Positions 32,121 through 33,058 of a DNA stretch of 33,058 bases are shown in pieces (positions within the stretch are counted from its first letter, which is position 1; every line of letters starts with the position of its first letter). The notes beneath the pieces were generated by a model. That model was not told where the DNA came from. It ran no database searches and saw only the letters and a list, made by a program, of their open reading frames with translations. The position numbers and the translations under genes are program-made. Source of the stretch: an uncultured Verrucomicrobia subdivision 3 bacterium (GTDB lineage: Bacteria > Verrucomicrobiota > Verrucomicrobiia > Limisphaerales > UBA11358); the NCBI GenBank assembly GCA_903850425.1, contig CAINLR010000190.1, forward strand, positions 1 through 33,058, given 5' to 3'.

Positions 32121-32810
32121 TCAACGGTGCCCACCGCCATGTCCACCACTGGAACCGCCGCCATGATATCCACCACCAGGACTGCCGCCATTATAGCCAC
32201 CGTGGCCACCACCATAGTAGCCGCCGTGATTACCGCCATAATAAACCCCGTGACCACCGCCGTAATATCCCCCATAAAAACCTCCGCTGCTCCAGCCAAA
32301 GGAAAGGCTCACCGGCGGAAACCAGGAATAGCTTGGATAGTAGTTCGGATAATAAGTTGGCGCGTAGTAATCCGATGGATAATAATAGGTCGTGGCCGGC
32401 ACCGCTTGAACATAGGTCACCGACGGAGCAACCGTGGCGGTCGCCGCTGGGGCTGGGTTGACGGGTGCGGGCGGAGGCTGAGTCGCGGTGGCCACGCCAG
32501 GTTTGGGTTGGTTCAGCATCGCGGTGAGAATGGCATCAGAAAGACCTTGTTGCCGCAGGTAGATAATCTGGTCGGCGTTCAGCCCATAACTGGTGCCGCT
32601 GTTTTGGATATAGGCGACGATGGTGGCCTCGCCCACTTTGGCCTGGCAGAGTTGGAGGATTTGCGGCACGCCATACGCCAACTGCGGGGCATTGGCCATG
32701 GCCGTCGGAGCCGGGTTCGACGCCGTTTGAGCCAAACCCGTTGTGGCCGGCCAAACCGCAGTTAAAATCGTCACGGCCACCAGGAGGAATTGCAAATTTT
32801 TCGTTTTCAT
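32121..32810 (-). CDS. Secreted Gly/Tyr-rich protein
   Basis: A 229-residue exported protein. Signal peptide: MKTKNLQFLLVAVTILTAVW with the cut near GLAQ. A small helical region follows (about 42-100: GVPQILQLCQAKVGEATIVA to LSDAILTAML), then a Pro/Ala-rich hinge, a Tyr/Pro segment (YYYPSDYYAPTYYPNYYPSY) and a C-terminal tail of about 55 residues in GGYYGGGHGG-type repeats. The tail suggests an extracellular matrix or cell-envelope structural role; the helical part looks like a small conserved module whose function I do not know. The gene ends at a clear terminator. Confidence 0.75.
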   Translation of the reverse strand: MKTKNLQFLLVAVTILTAVWPATTGLAQTASNPAPTAMANAPQLAYGVPQILQLCQAKVGEATIVAYIQNSGTSYGLNADQIIYLRQQGLSDAILTAMLNQPKPGVATATQPPPAPVNPAPAATATVAPSVTYVQAVPATTYYYPSDYYAPTYYPNYYPSYSWFPPVSLSFGWSSGGFYGGYYGGGHGVYYGGNHGGYYGGGHGGYNGGSPGGGYHGGGSSGGHGGGHR

Positions 32811-32920
32811 AAAATTGAAATCAATATTTACGCAACACTGTCGCGCTGGTGGCGGCCACTGTCAATAACTGCGTCAATTCTGATTCTAACAACCACCGTG
32901 CGGACCAGCCAGCCTGCGGC

Positions 32921-33058
32921 TAGTGTAGTGTCCTTCAAGACCGTGATTTTAACTGTGTGAGTTTTTGGCGGGCGCGCTGGAGCTTGGCCAGGATGTCAGC
33001 GCCTGCGGCACGCCAGACATACCGTTTGGGGTTCAGGTTGCGTTCGGCCAGATAGTCC
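32921..33058 (-). mobile_element. 3' end of an IS630-family insertion sequence
   Basis: A minus-strand frame entering from the window edge (33057) and ending with TGA at 32935-32937 gives 40 residues, DYLAERNLNPKRYVWRAAGA then DILAKLQRARQKLTQLKSRS. This matches the C-terminus of IS630-family DDE transposases ('NENPKPFVWTATA--IL-KI-RA'). Next to the stop lies tagtgtagtgtccttcaag, whose ta at 32921-32922 fits the TA target duplicated by IS630 elements, making 32923 the probable element boundary. The rest of the element lies outside the window, so integrity cannot be judged. Confidence 0.72.

Overview
The window looks like a chromosomal contig from a soil or freshwater member of the Verrucomicrobiota, probably Limisphaerales (Pedosphaera-like). 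The evidence is moderately high G+C, long secreted proteins of a style common in that group (Asp-box propeller with a 'DGSITASKIAAGAV' linker, Gly/Tyr-rich tail protein, Tat-exported Gfo/Idh/MocA oxidoreductase), many different palindromic dispersed repeats between genes and even inside genes, a heptose kinase implying LPS, and few Shine-Dalgarno sequences. The taxonomic call is inference; no rRNA or tRNA gene is present.

Layout. Bases 1-2850 are a decayed accessory stretch. It holds the 5' end of an IS256-type transposase that truncates a chimeric gene (ArsG/CcdA-like membrane N-terminus fused in frame to an ABC ATPase), an ArsF-like CxxC protein, a DGC-domain protein, two small Cys-containing ORFs, and a fragment of rarA. 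Next come luxC/luxE homologues (acyl-CoA reductase and acyl-protein synthetase, minus strand), a membrane NlpC/P60 protein, a GbsR/MarR regulator with an NAD(P)-binding SDR gene, and metG (plus strand). Bases 9.5-16.3 kb are repeat-rich. They hold a secreted alpha/beta hydrolase gene carrying a 156-bp dispersed element in frame, two secreted surface-type proteins (one with 144-bp direct repeats), a hypothetical protein and a 42-bp minisatellite.

Bases 16.3-19.7 kb are a 2-oxoacid dehydrogenase operon (E1 alpha, E1 beta, E2; minus strand). Divergent from it, at 19.8-24.5 kb, lie a hybrid sensor kinase, an overlapping REC-HPt-REC protein, a haem-binding CxxCH protein and a small serine esterase. 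The minus-strand block at 24.6-30.0 kb holds a small hypothetical gene, a PilT-type ATPase with a lipoprotein SLBB partner, a TPR-CPBP protease fusion, panB (pantothenate) and a RfaE1-type heptose-7-phosphate kinase. The last 3 kb contain an RHS/YD-repeat pseudogene, a Gfo/Idh/MocA oxidoreductase, a Gly/Tyr-rich secreted protein with a clear intrinsic terminator, and the 3' end of an IS630-family transposase at the window edge.

No CRISPR array, prophage or toxin-antitoxin module was seen. The most unusual items are the stacked gene-fusion and insertion scars at the left end, the in-frame dispersed repeat inside the hydrolase gene, the minisatellite open in several frames, the double-HPt phosphorelay pair without a DNA-binding output, and the PilT/SLBB-lipoprotein pair.
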